A stretch of 64,000 nucleotides of DNA from B25-G16 sp964549945 (GCA_964549945.1 CAZJXD010000007.1:33444-97443); one strand, 5' to 3'; positions 7,465 to 16,198 are shown, counted from the stretch's first letter. Notes: a model not told the origin generated them from the letters alone. A program made the numbers and translations.

Positions 7465-8319
7465 TTATTCCGAATCCCTATGTCTGAGAAAATCCTGTAT
7501 ATTGACGACCTTTGGGATATCCTTTTTTTGAAGCTTGCCGCTTCTGAGTTTCTTAATCTTCTTTACGTACTCTTGTAATTCCGCGTTCTTGCCCAGAACC
7601 TCCTCCATCTGGTGCTCGAACTCCTTTAAAGACCTCTCAAGCTCAAGGGTTTCTATGGAAAAGGAAAGGAGGGAGGACATTATGGATATCATTCGATTCA
7701 ATACCCTGAAATTGGTCCCCCTGAGGTATAGTGGCGAGTGACCCCACAGCCCAATATATGGATATTGTTCCCTTTGTGCCCTCTGCATGATCAGAGAATG
7801 CACGCCAGAGGGGCCTTCATAATCGACGAGACTAATGCCGTGTTCCGTTAAGGTGCCCTTCCACTTCTCCAATGAATAAATCCCAGAGATAATGGCCTCG
7901 GTATGAAGGACATCATCATACATCCCCCCAAGGCTGACTATCAGGTGGGCCTTCCAGTGCACACACAGGTCAAACAGGATATCAACGAATGTGTGCCACC
8001 GATAATCCGGCTCCTGGGCCTTTAAAAGGATAAGATCATTTCCTCCCTCGTTATTGGACCAGGCATAGAAAGATATCCGCTTTAAATTGAGGCGTTGAAG
8101 CCTCCCCTCCCTGATAGAGACAACCGGTCGGTTTTGGGTGAAGTGGTAGAAAGGGTCGGTTTTGACTTCGGCCAGCAGCGTAGCACCCTTCTTTCGAATT
8201 ACGTATTCAATCGATTTCAGGGCGACATTGCCTGCATTTGACCAATCCCCGAATCCAGCAATCAGCGCTGGATTCTCTAGTCTAGGCCTTTGGTGGAAGG
8301 TAACAAAATCATCGATCAT
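7465..8319 (-). CDS. PAC2-family protein (proteasome-assembly-chaperone-like ATP-grasp-independent family)
   Basis: A 284-residue protein beginning close to the family's 'PALIAGFGDWSNAGNVA' motif, with 'ISFYAWSNNEGGNDLILLKAQEPDYRW' and 'VSLGGMYDDVLHT' in the middle and 'YEGPSGVHSLIM' before the C-terminal part. The last 70 residues look helical and coiled. PAC2 proteins resemble archaeal proteasome-assembly chaperones; in bacteria their role is not settled. The open frame extends to a GTG at 8424, but the conserved domain starts just after the ATG at 8319, which has a purine-rich GAGGGGAAGAGG upstream, so I chose that. It sits between yibQ and purA in the same direction. Confidence 0.75.
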   Translation of the reverse strand: MIDDFVTFHQRPRLENPALIAGFGDWSNAGNVALKSIEYVIRKKGATLLAEVKTDPFYHFTQNRPVVSIREGRLQRLNLKRISFYAWSNNEGGNDLILLKAQEPDYRWHTFVDILFDLCVHWKAHLIVSLGGMYDDVLHTEAIISGIYSLEKWKGTLTEHGISLVDYEGPSGVHSLIMQRAQREQYPYIGLWGHSPLYLRGTNFRVLNRMISIMSSLLSFSIETLELERSLKEFEHQMEEVLGKNAELQEYVKKIKKLRSGKLQKKDIPKVVNIQDFLRHRDSE

Positions 8320-8430
8320 GGCCCTCTTCCCCTCTCGTTTCCTCCTTATCAACGCTGACCTGCCCCTGGCGGCTTTATACCATGGAATAGGCGAAAAGAA
8401 AGTAAAAATCTCATGGCTGCTCACGAAATG

Positions 8431-9297
8431 TCAATAGCTCACCAAGCTGGACACGGGCACTACCTCTGCCTCCTCTTTGAGGCTCAACTGAAGCTTCGTC
8501 AAAAACCCTAGGGTTTCCCTGTGGGGGTGCCCTATCCCTATGGCGTGACCCCTGTTTCTCGCTAAGTTAAGCAGCCTATCCATTTGTAGTCTGAGGGCGC
8601 CCTCTGAGAGATCGTTGTCCAGAAAGATATCCCTGCGAGCAGCCCTGATCTCCATCTGCTTCGCGAGATCGAAGGCCACGCTACTGCGGCTTGTCCTGCT
8701 ATCAACGAAGTAAAGTCCTCTTCTCTTCAGCTCCTCAAGCACCACCACCATCTTTTCCTTGTTCTCGGTGAATCTCGACCCCATGTGATTATTCACGCCC
8801 ACCACAAAGGGTATCTCGCCCAAATCCCTATGGAGAACCTTCAGGATGGTGTCGTTTTCCATGGAGACCAGCACTACCCCATCCCCCGGATTAATGCGAG
8901 GATAGCTCCTCGGTTCCATGGGAAGATGAAGCATGATCTCCCGCCCTCCTGTCTTAGCCATGTGTGCAATGGAGCGCGTATAGGGGGTGAAGGGCAATAT
9001 CGATAGGGTGAGCGGTAAATCAAGGTCTATAAACCCCCTGGCAAGGGAGTTATCGTAACCCAAGTCATCTATGATAATAGCGATCCTTGGGCATGTCGCT
9101 CGATGAGGTGAAATCGGGATTTCATAGGTGATAGACCTCTCCGGAGAGGGGGGCATTTCTTCAAAGGGAGGAACGGTTCCTCGTGTATGGAATCTCGGCG
9201 GATAATATATGGCTACGAGGATGAGAGTGCTCGCCAGGGCAAACCCAATGAAGGTGAGGTATATTTTCCCTGATCCATCTTTTCTGCGCTTACCCAT
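8431..9297 (-). CDS. Divergent polysaccharide deacetylase, YibQ/DUF610 type
   Basis: A 288-residue protein with an N-terminal membrane anchor (about residues 10-28) and a periplasmic domain. 'RIAIIIDDLGYD' is the divergent NodB-like opening with the metal-binding Asp pair, then 'LTLSILPFTPYT', 'REIMLHLPMEP', 'GVNNHMGSRFTE', 'FVDSRTS' and 'GHAIGIGHPHRETL'. This is the YibQ family, repeatedly found next to ctpA and envC in proteobacteria, and presumed to act in peptidoglycan or envelope maintenance. The conserved His and Asp motifs are all present. It is the fifth gene of the ftsE-ftsX-envC-ctpA block. Confidence 0.85.
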   Translation of the reverse strand: MGKRRKDGSGKIYLTFIGFALASTLILVAIYYPPRFHTRGTVPPFEEMPPSPERSITYEIPISPHRATCPRIAIIIDDLGYDNSLARGFIDLDLPLTLSILPFTPYTRSIAHMAKTGGREIMLHLPMEPRSYPRINPGDGVVLVSMENDTILKVLHRDLGEIPFVVGVNNHMGSRFTENKEKMVVVLEELKRRGLYFVDSRTSRSSVAFDLAKQMEIRAARRDIFLDNDLSEGALRLQMDRLLNLARNRGHAIGIGHPHRETLGFLTKLQLSLKEEAEVVPVSSLVSY

Positions 9298-9370
9298 GAG
9301 CCCCCAGCAAACATAGTTGAAATTCGCTTCAACCTTGAATCAACGTTGATCGTAATGAGTGTATTTAGGG

Positions 9371-9437
9371 GTTCAGCGTTCAGTGTTCAGGAAAGATCCC
9401 CTCCCTTTCATGGCTCCTGCCCCACTGAACCCTGAAC
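9371..9437. repeat. Imperfect inverted repeat built from TTCAG units
   Basis: GTTCAGCGTTCAGTG at 9371-9385 is complementary, with one mismatch, to CACTGAACCCTGAAC at 9423-9437. Both arms consist of repeated TTCAG/CTGAA units. A related CCCTGAACCCTGAG occurs at 62003-62016. The element lies in the 207-bp gap between ctpA and yibQ and could fold into a long stem in the operon mRNA. Confidence 0.45.
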
Positions 9438-9504
9438 ACGCAAGATGTCTGACCCATGGAGTCAAATAATCAGCATGTAAGAAGCTAAAAGCTGGGCTCA
9501 GTGC

Positions 9505-10833
9505 TCATTGCCTTGGTTTTCGGCGCTCCATGACCGAAAAAATCTCCCAGGATTGGAGCACCTGTATCGCACTTCTCAGTTGATTATCGTTTGTGATAAG
9601 GCTTTGAATGCGAGATTCCTCATCTGAGGGAATCTCGCCCTCCTCTTGCTCCCCGACCTTCTTTTCGATGTGGCCCTCCAAATCCTTCTCCCTTATCATA
9701 GGTCTCGTTTCCTCTTTTGGCACTTCCTTTGGTGGTTGGAAGGCGACTTCGATATCAGGCGTAATGCCGCTGGCCTGTATCGATCTTCCGTTAGGGGTAT
9801 AGTACAGGGCCGTGGTGAGGCGTAACCCCGATCCATCTGAGAGGGGGAAAAGGGTTTGCACGGAGCCCTTCCCAAAGGAGGTGGTGCCCAATATGAGCGC
9901 CCTTCGATTGTCCTGTAATGCACCGGCCACGATCTCCGATGCACTTGCGCTCCCGCCGTTTATCAAGGTCACTATCGGATATCCCCGTGCACGATCGCCG
10001 CTTTGGGCATACGTCTTTTCCTCCTTTTGGTCCCTTCCCTTGATCGAAACAATCACGCCTGAATCCAGAAATTCATCGGCCACCTCCACGGCCTGAGAGA
10101 GCAAACCGCCTGGGTTGTTTCTCAGATCCAAAATAAGCCCCTTGAGGCCCTCTTTGGCCCCCATCTCACTCAGTGCCTTGGATAGTTCCTGGCCGGTGTT
10201 GCTTTGGAAGTTCGAAATCCTCACATAACCGATATCATGGGGAAGCATCAGCGAGCGAACGCTTCTGATGGGAATTACATCCCTTGTGATGACAAACTCG
10301 ATCGGCTTTTCCACCTCCTCCCGTCTGATGGTCAACCCAACCTTGGTTCCCTTAGGCCCTCGAATGAGCTTCACCGCTTCCATGATGGAAAAATCTTTTG
10401 TGGCCTTGTCGCCTATCTTAATTATCTGGTCCCCCGCCTTTATGCCAGCCCTAAATGCGGGTGTGCCCTCTATGGGAGAGACAACGGTGAGGACATTGTT
10501 TCGAATGGTTATCTCGATCCCTACCCCGGTAAAGCTCCCCTTTGTCTCTATCATTAATTCCCTGTATTCATCCGGGTCCATGAAAAAGGAGTGGGGATCC
10601 AGTGTCCCCACCATACCCTTTATCGCCCCGTAGATAAGTTTCTTCGGCTCCGTGCCCTCAACGTAGTTCTTCTCGATCTTCCGCAAAACCTCGGTCAGCA
10701 CCTCAATGTTCTTGTATACCTCCTCTGTGCCCGCATACACATCTTTGGAGCCGGCGCCGGTAAACATCAAGAAGATCACGAACACAATCGTGAGCGCCTG
10801 TTGAAAAAAAATGTTGGTCTTTGTTCTTATCAT
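9505..10833 (-). CDS. ctpA: Carboxy-terminal processing protease, S41 family
   Basis: A 442-residue periplasmic serine protease. It has an N-terminal signal or anchor (about residues 10-30), a PDZ domain with 'GVGIEI', 'PAFRAGIKAGDQIIKIGD' near 90-125, and the S41 catalytic core: 'LRNNPGGLLSQAV', 'NGGSASASEIVAGALQDN' with the catalytic Ser, and 'SFGKGSVQT' with the catalytic Lys four residues on. A Glu/Lys-rich tail follows the core. I chose the ATG at 10833 because GAGGAGAGAGGAG lies directly upstream; the frame extends 19 residues further. CtpA proteases trim envelope proteins and, with division or cell-wall genes, often degrade peptidoglycan hydrolases. Confidence 0.92.
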   Translation of the reverse strand: MIRTKTNIFFQQALTIVFVIFLMFTGAGSKDVYAGTEEVYKNIEVLTEVLRKIEKNYVEGTEPKKLIYGAIKGMVGTLDPHSFFMDPDEYRELMIETKGSFTGVGIEITIRNNVLTVVSPIEGTPAFRAGIKAGDQIIKIGDKATKDFSIMEAVKLIRGPKGTKVGLTIRREEVEKPIEFVITRDVIPIRSVRSLMLPHDIGYVRISNFQSNTGQELSKALSEMGAKEGLKGLILDLRNNPGGLLSQAVEVADEFLDSGVIVSIKGRDQKEEKTYAQSGDRARGYPIVTLINGGSASASEIVAGALQDNRRALILGTTSFGKGSVQTLFPLSDGSGLRLTTALYYTPNGRSIQASGITPDIEVAFQPPKEVPKEETRPMIREKDLEGHIEKKVGEQEEGEIPSDEESRIQSLITNDNQLRSAIQVLQSWEIFSVMERRKPRQ

Positions 10834-10944
10834 CTCCTCTCTCCTCTCGTCGTATTTACTGCATCGATCGGGCTCGCTGGGTTGGAACACGTAACGCCCT
10901 CATGGATGCTCATAGATCCGGTTTGAGCGCTCTGCTTTTTCTAC

Positions 10945-12114
10945 CTACTTTACCTTGAGCCATTTCTCCGGGTCAAGATTTTCCCCTCCTTTTCTGATCT
11001 CAAAATACACCCCTGGCCCCAGATTCCATCCAGGATCTCCTGCGATACCCACTGGCTCTCCTTCTGAAATCATCTCCCCCTTCTGCTTTGCCCTCTCTTG
11101 GAGATGAGCGAAGAGGGTGAAATAATGTGCCCCGTGATTAACGACCATTAGCTGCCCATACCCCTTAAACCAACCGGAATAATCCACTTTGCCTGGAAAC
11201 ACCGATCGAACCTCTTCACCCGCAGACCCGGTTATGTACACCCCTTTTGTATGCATGAATGGGTTTGATCCGGATTTATGAAGATCCCCTATGATCTTTC
11301 CCTTTAACGGCAGGGGTAATTCCCCCTTCATATGCGCGAGCCCTTTCAGGGGAAAATTCTGTTTCTCATCCGTCTCGAGTCGTATTATGGTCTGATTGAG
11401 CGCCTGAGCGGCCTGTTTCAACTCCCTCACCGCCTTTGCATAAAATTCCTTTTCCCTGCGTGACTTCATGAGCACATATACCTTTCCCTCAATATACCTC
11501 TCAAGGAGGGCTCCCCTTGCGTCCTTGGCCTTCTTCAGTACCTCGAGAGCGGCCTTATTCTCCTCGAGCCCGACCAGTTCCTGTTCAACCTGACTCCTCT
11601 TTTCCTCTACCATATCGAGAACCTCTCTATCCCGATCCATAATGGAGCTCATGTACCGAATTGTCTTCTCAAGCTCCTGAAGGCTATCGGCCCCCATGAG
11701 AAGGGCTATATAGCCGGCTCTCCCGAATTTGTAGAAGGCGACGAGGCGTCTGGTAAAGTAGTCCTCGACATCATGGAGCGAGTGGTTCAGCTTCTGGACC
11801 CTTCTTTGGCCATCCTCGATAGCATCTTCTGTCTCCCGGATCCGGCTCGATAACTCACGCAATGCACCCCTGTTCTTCGCCAACTCCATTTCCAATCGTT
11901 CTATCTCCCCCAGGATATCTTTCTCCCTTAGATCAACGCTGAGCAGTTCCCCCTGCTGCTCTGAGAGGTGCTTTTCGATCTCCTTGATCTGGGAGCGAGT
12001 AGCCTCGATGAGGGATTTCCTCTCCTCGGCCGAGGGCTCCGCCCATAGACAGGCCGCGAGTATGGCATAAAGGCCGAGAAAGAATGATAAGAGACCAGCG
12101 ATCTTTGTGTTCAT
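10945..12114 (-). CDS. envC: EnvC-like murein hydrolase activator (degenerate LytM domain)
   Basis: A 389-residue exported protein: signal peptide at about 1-25, a long coiled coil at about 25-240, and a C-terminal LytM/M23 domain. The metal ligands of active M23 peptidases are replaced: the HxxxD site reads 'HTKGVYI' and the final HxH reads 'GPGVYFEIR'. This is the pattern of E. coli EnvC, which binds FtsX and activates amidases rather than cutting peptidoglycan itself. The start overlaps the ftsX stop by 4 bases, supporting co-translation of FtsX and EnvC. Confidence 0.9.
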   Translation of the reverse strand: MNTKIAGLLSFFLGLYAILAACLWAEPSAEERKSLIEATRSQIKEIEKHLSEQQGELLSVDLREKDILGEIERLEMELAKNRGALRELSSRIRETEDAIEDGQRRVQKLNHSLHDVEDYFTRRLVAFYKFGRAGYIALLMGADSLQELEKTIRYMSSIMDRDREVLDMVEEKRSQVEQELVGLEENKAALEVLKKAKDARGALLERYIEGKVYVLMKSRREKEFYAKAVRELKQAAQALNQTIIRLETDEKQNFPLKGLAHMKGELPLPLKGKIIGDLHKSGSNPFMHTKGVYITGSAGEEVRSVFPGKVDYSGWFKGYGQLMVVNHGAHYFTLFAHLQERAKQKGEMISEGEPVGIAGDPGWNLGPGVYFEIRKGGENLDPEKWLKVK

Positions 12115-13010
12115 ATTCTAAAAAAACGACTCAATGAAATCATGCTTCCAAGAAACCCAACGATAATGCTCATAAGCAACAAGAGCAGGATAAAACGTGG
12201 CGAGAGAAAAACGATCTCGAGAGAGCTAAACCCAACCCTGAGATCTATTCTGTAGATGACCGCCAGGTAACACAGGAATAAGATCACCAGGGCGGTTAAT
12301 CCTCCGAGAAGCCCCTGGATCGAGCCCTCGATGAGGAAAGGAGCTTTTACAAGTCGATTGGTCGCACCCACGAGCTTTAGTATCTCGACCTCATCATGCC
12401 TGGAGTAGATAGTCAATTTTATCGTGTTGATAATAATGAAAAGGGCCGCTAAAAAAAGCAATCCCCCGAAGATTATGCCAATCAACCTCACCGCCCCCAT
12501 TATGGCCTGTATCTTCTCTATCCATTCGTGGCTGTAGTGTACCTCATCCACTACCTCGAGCCTCTCGAGCCTCGTTTTTAATTGCCGGGGGAAATCCTCG
12601 GTCTTCCCTCCGGAGAGAATGATCTCAAGGGAGGCAGGCAAAGGGTTATCCTTTAGGCCATCAAGGAGTCCGGCTTTATCGCCCAATCTTTTCTTGAGGT
12701 TTCTCATGGCATCGCTTTTTGAAATAAACTCCTTGACAGTCACCTCGGGATACTGGAGCAGCTCCTCGGTGACCCTCTCAACGGCAACCTTATCGGCATT
12801 CCCCTTGAAATATATGGACATGGTCAACGAGCTTCCCTGCTCCTCAATCCAATAATTGATATTAAGGAACACGAGGAGAAAGACGTCAAAGATGAGAAAT
12901 GCGATAGCCATCGTGCCGATGCCTATCAGGTGAACCAATCGATTCTCAGAGATGTTCGCCAGCGCTCGCCGCATGGAGTAACGAAGCAATGTAGCTCTCA
13001 CCTGAAACAA
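12111..13010 (-). CDS. ftsX: Cell division ABC transporter permease FtsX
   Basis: A 299-residue inner-membrane protein with four predicted helices: one near residues 25-50 and three in the C-terminal half (about 175-200, 225-250, 268-292). A roughly 110-residue periplasmic loop follows the first helix and contains 'KEFISKSDAMRNLKKRLGD' and 'NPLPASLEI', the usual FtsX extracellular-domain motifs. FtsX transmits the ATPase state of FtsE to EnvC, which is encoded next with overlap. Unusually it is separated from ftsE by 196 bases that contain two palindromes. Confidence 0.93.
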   Translation of the reverse strand: MFQVRATLLRYSMRRALANISENRLVHLIGIGTMAIAFLIFDVFLLVFLNINYWIEEQGSSLTMSIYFKGNADKVAVERVTEELLQYPEVTVKEFISKSDAMRNLKKRLGDKAGLLDGLKDNPLPASLEIILSGGKTEDFPRQLKTRLERLEVVDEVHYSHEWIEKIQAIMGAVRLIGIIFGGLLFLAALFIIINTIKLTIYSRHDEVEILKLVGATNRLVKAPFLIEGSIQGLLGGLTALVILFLCYLAVIYRIDLRVGFSSLEIVFLSPRFILLLLLMSIIVGFLGSMISLSRFFRI

Positions 13011-13051
13011 ACCCTCTCACGTATCAATCGGTAAATAAAAGGTATTAAACC

Positions 13052-13107
13052 CCAGGGCAAGCCCTGGACCCTATTTTAAACGGCAACCCCGCCGCAAGCG
13101 GTCGGGG
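13052..13107. repeat. Pair of GC-rich palindromes inside the ftsE-ftsX gap
   Basis: CCAGGGC-AA-GCCCTGG at 13052-13067 and CCCCGCCGC-AA-GCGG-T-CGGGG at 13087-13107. Both have the same GC-AA-GC tip. They resemble REP-type or transposon-derived palindromes. Neither is followed by a convincing U tract on the minus strand, so they are not simple terminators. Confidence 0.55.
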
Positions 13108-13206
13108 TATTGAAAATTTAATAATGAGTCTCATGGGTACATATCATATACAATCCCGCCCATAAAGGCTGGATTCTTCTTCTTTCATTCTCTTCTTCTC
13201 CGTCTG

Positions 13207-13857
13207 CTACACTACCCTGCCCTTATTGAGGGTGACCACCCTTCTCCTCGTATCCTTCAGCAGTGCCTGGTTATGGGTTGCCACGATTACCGTGGTACCC
13301 CTGATATGTATCCGCTTCAAGAGGGCCATTATCTCGATAGTCAGGTCTTGATCCAGGTTTCCAGTAGGCTCATCTGCCAATAGAATCAGAGGGCTATTTA
13401 TAATGGCCCGCGCTATGGCGACCCTCTGCTGTTCTCCCCCTGATAGTTGAGGAGGGCAATACCCCTCCTTTCCCCCTAACTCGAGGTACCTGAGGGCCTG
13501 ATGAACCCTCTTGCGTATGGTTGAAAAGGGAGCGCCCATTATCTCCAAGGCGAGGGCCACGTTCTCAAAAACAGTGCGATTGGGAAGCAGCTTGAAATCT
13601 TGAAAGACCATCCCCATTCTTCTTCGCAGCAGCGCAAGCTCTTTATCCTTTATCCTGTTAAGGTTTCTTCCGTTCACCAATGCATGGCCGCTCGTTGGCC
13701 TCTCGGCGCATAAGATGATCTTTAGCAATGTGGTCTTCCCCGCACCGCTGGACCCTGTGATGAACACGAATTCCCCCTTCTCAATCGTCAGGCTCACGTC
13801 TATGAGCGCGGGATTTTCCGAGCCAAAGCTTTTGTACACATGAAAGAGCTGGATCAT
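13207..13857 (-). CDS. ftsE: Cell division ATP-binding protein FtsE
   Basis: A 216-residue ABC ATPase, the cytosolic partner of FtsX at the division site. Walker A is GSSGAGKTT near residues 37-45, the Q-loop is 'GMVFQDFKLLP', the signature is LSGGEQQRVAIARA, Walker B is LLADEPTGNLD, and the H-loop is 'VIVATHN'. Length is normal. The frame has a GTG 3 codons upstream (13866); the ATG at 13857, preceded by GGGTGAG, matches the usual 'MIqLfhVyKsF' N-terminus. First gene of the FtsEX-EnvC-CtpA-YibQ block. Confidence 0.94.
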   Translation of the reverse strand: MIQLFHVYKSFGSENPALIDVSLTIEKGEFVFITGSSGAGKTTLLKIILCAERPTSGHALVNGRNLNRIKDKELALLRRRMGMVFQDFKLLPNRTVFENVALALEIMGAPFSTIRKRVHQALRYLELGGKEGYCPPQLSGGEQQRVAIARAIINSPLILLADEPTGNLDQDLTIEIMALLKRIHIRGTTVIVATHNQALLKDTRRRVVTLNKGRVV

Positions 13858-14070
13858 CTCACCCAAACTGAGGGGCTAATCTCAGGAACACAAGGCCCAA
13901 AACTAAGGTTTATCTAAACCCATATCCTCGGGAGAGGGGTATGGGGTAAACGCCTCTTGGGTCCGGATACGTGAGTCTCCGGTTGCCGGAGTTAGTCAAC
14001 GGCTTCTCTTCTACGAAAGCAATGGTAGGTCGTTAAGAGGCCAGCAACTTGTATACGTCAACTGCTTTGC

Positions 14071-14099
14071 TATTTAGAATAAGGGCTGAAAGATGTCAA
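14071..14099 (-). promoter_or_regulatory. Candidate sigma-70 promoter for ftsE
   Basis: A perfect TTGACA -35 box (14094-14099) is followed after 17 bases by TAAATA, a weak -10 match. It lies about 215 bases upstream of ftsE in the 304-bp gap after rny. Downstream on the same strand is a CTCCGG-CAA-CCGGAG hairpin. No further gene is visible in this gap. Confidence 0.3.
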
Positions 14100-14161
14100 G
14101 GTGCTATTCATCGAGCATGGGGAGTGGGCTCTGAGCATAGGCGGGCCCTTGTCTCGGTATC

Positions 14162-15724
14162 TCATTTTGCGTATTCAATGGCTCTTGTTTCCCTGATTAC
14201 CGTCACCTTTATCTGTCCAGGGTACGTGAGATCCCTTTCTATCTTCTTTGCTATCTCCCTACATATCATCGCTGACTCGGAATCATCGACTTTATCGCTC
14301 TCCACTATTATCCTCAATTCCCTGCCTGCCTGAATCGCGTATGATTTATTTACCCCCTTGAGAGAATTGGCGATACCTTCCATGTCCTCCAGTCTCTTCA
14401 CGTAGGACTCGAACATCTCCCTTCGGGCGCCAGGCCGTGCACCGGATAACGTATCGGCCGCCTGGAGAAGCACGTCCATGACGGAAGCAGCCTGTATGTC
14501 CTCGTGATGTGCCGCGATCGCGTGAACTACCTCTTCGGATTCACCGTATTTTTTCGCGAGCTCGGCGCCTATATGCGCATGGGTCCCCTCGACCTCGTGG
14601 TCTACTGCCTTACCGATATCGTGAAGCAACCCTATCCTCCTGGCCTGTTTCTCGTCTAACCCCAACTCCGAGGCCATTATGCCGCACAAGAAGGCTACCT
14701 CAATTGAGTGTTGGAGGACGTTTTGCGCATAGCTTGATCTGTATTTTAGCCGACCGATTACCTTAATCAATTCCGGGTGGATCCCATGGAGGCCAATATC
14801 AAAGGTAGCCTGTTCCCCGGCCTCCTTGATGTTCGTCTCAATCTCCCTGCCCACCCTTTCAACCACCTCCTCGATTCGAGCCGGGTGAATCCTGCCGTCC
14901 TCTATCAGCCTCTCAAGGGCAACCTTGGCTACCTCTCTCCTGACGGGATTGAACCCGGAGAGCACCACGGCCTCTGGCGTATCATCGATAATTAGGTCTA
15001 TTCCGGTTGCGGCCTCGAGCGCCCTAATATTCCTGCCCTCCCTCCCGATAATCCTTCCCTTCATCTCATCGTTTGGCAGGTTCACCACCGACACGCACTC
15101 CTCTGCCACGTAATCACCTGCGTATCTCTTGATGGCCAAAGCCAAGATCTCCTGTGCCTTTCTGTTGGATATTTCCCGGGTTTCGGCCTCTATCTTCTTA
15201 ATGAGTTTGGAGGCCTCATGACGTGCCTCTGACTCCATCGAAGAAACGAGCATATCCTTTGCGTCAGCCGCGGAAATCCCCGCAATCCTCTCCAGCTTCC
15301 TCCTCTCATCCTCAATGAGGTTATCAAATTCCTCAGCCTTGCTCTTTATCTCGTCCTCTCGATTTGCAAGGCTCCCCTCTTTTTTGGCTATTCCCGACTC
15401 CCGCTGCTCGAGCTGCTCCATCTTCCTTTCCAGGGATTCCTCTCTCTGAAATAACCTTCTCTCTTGATTCTGGAGCTCTTTCCGCCTCGATCTCGTCTCC
15501 TCTTCGAAATCGATCTTCATTTGATAAAGCTTGTCCTTGGCCTGTAGCTGGGCCTCTTTTCTGATCGTCTCAGCCTGCTTGCTGGCTTCGAGTATAACCT
15601 TTTTTGAATACTCCTCTGCGGAATCAAGCCTGCGCTCTACTATCTTCTTGCGAGCTATGACACCTATCGCTCCTCCAATGATGATCCCTGCCAGCGCGAC
15701 AATACTCAAATAAGTGATTACCAT
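14162..15724 (-). CDS. rny: Ribonuclease Y
   Basis: A 520-residue membrane-anchored endoribonuclease that starts mRNA decay. It has an N-terminal transmembrane helix (about 3-23), a long coiled coil (about 30-200), a KH domain with 'GRIIGREGRNIRALEAATG', then an HD phosphohydrolase domain with the metal-binding 'LLHDIGKAVDHE' and the later 'AIAAHHED'. Length matches the family (about 520). It follows the 6S RNA region on the same strand. The ATG is preceded by AAAAGGTGGTGATGAGACA. Confidence 0.96.
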   Translation of the reverse strand: MVITYLSIVALAGIIIGGAIGVIARKKIVERRLDSAEEYSKKVILEASKQAETIRKEAQLQAKDKLYQMKIDFEEETRSRRKELQNQERRLFQREESLERKMEQLEQRESGIAKKEGSLANREDEIKSKAEEFDNLIEDERRKLERIAGISAADAKDMLVSSMESEARHEASKLIKKIEAETREISNRKAQEILALAIKRYAGDYVAEECVSVVNLPNDEMKGRIIGREGRNIRALEAATGIDLIIDDTPEAVVLSGFNPVRREVAKVALERLIEDGRIHPARIEEVVERVGREIETNIKEAGEQATFDIGLHGIHPELIKVIGRLKYRSSYAQNVLQHSIEVAFLCGIMASELGLDEKQARRIGLLHDIGKAVDHEVEGTHAHIGAELAKKYGESEEVVHAIAAHHEDIQAASVMDVLLQAADTLSGARPGARREMFESYVKRLEDMEGIANSLKGVNKSYAIQAGRELRIIVESDKVDDSESAMICREIAKKIERDLTYPGQIKVTVIRETRAIEYAK

Positions 15725-16007
15725 TGTCTCATCACCACCTTTTACATTGGTCCTGGAGTTTTTATGGGAAAAGAGGAATTGATAGAGGCTTAGGGGAATG
15801 ACAGGGTGCTAAGGGCGGAATGAGCGTTTCTCGGATAGTATTCAACGGAACATGGCGAGTTCGGGGGCTTTGAGCTAGGGTCTATTTCTAGAGGGACGCT
15901 CTTCACCTTCGCTTTTTGTGGTTCAATATAGATATCTTTCCCTGATATAGCATACATCCAAGCGGAAATGTATTCTTTAAGCCTTAGACTATCAATCCAC
16001 TCTTTTC

Positions 16008-16198
16008 GAATTCCCCCGCTTCAATGCCGTGTCAGCGGTTCTTCTTGAACCCAAGATCACGTAAGTGGGCATTTCGTTGCCCCATTAGGTCTTCTTCTTT
16101 TTTGGTGCCTGAAAAGACACACAAGGACAAGTGGAAACCCCCTTTCTTATGGTGTTGACTCAAAAAATTCCCGCCAATCACGAACATAGCAGGGGAAA
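16008..16198 (-). ncRNA. ssrS: 6S RNA
   Basis: The 5' part on the minus strand, CCCCTGCTATGTTCG, pairs with the 3' part, CGGCATTGAAGCGGGGG, to form the closing stem; these match the conserved 'CTgagATGTTCG' and 'CGGCATcTcgGag' ends of bacterial 6S RNA. The internal side 'CTTGGGTTCAAGAAGAACC' resembles the E. coli 'CTTGAACCAAGGGTTCAAGG' arm. The position directly after the zapA stop codon is the classic zapA-ssrS order. 6S RNA mimics an open promoter and sequesters sigma-70 RNA polymerase in slow growth. Ends are estimated from the pairing and may be off by a few bases. Confidence 0.85.

Noticed and set aside
13867..14161. Riboswitch in the rny-ftsE gap
   Set aside because: A CTCCGG-CAA-CCGGAG hairpin and nearby conserved-looking bases suggested a c-di-GMP or cofactor riboswitch, but the diagnostic core sequences are missing.
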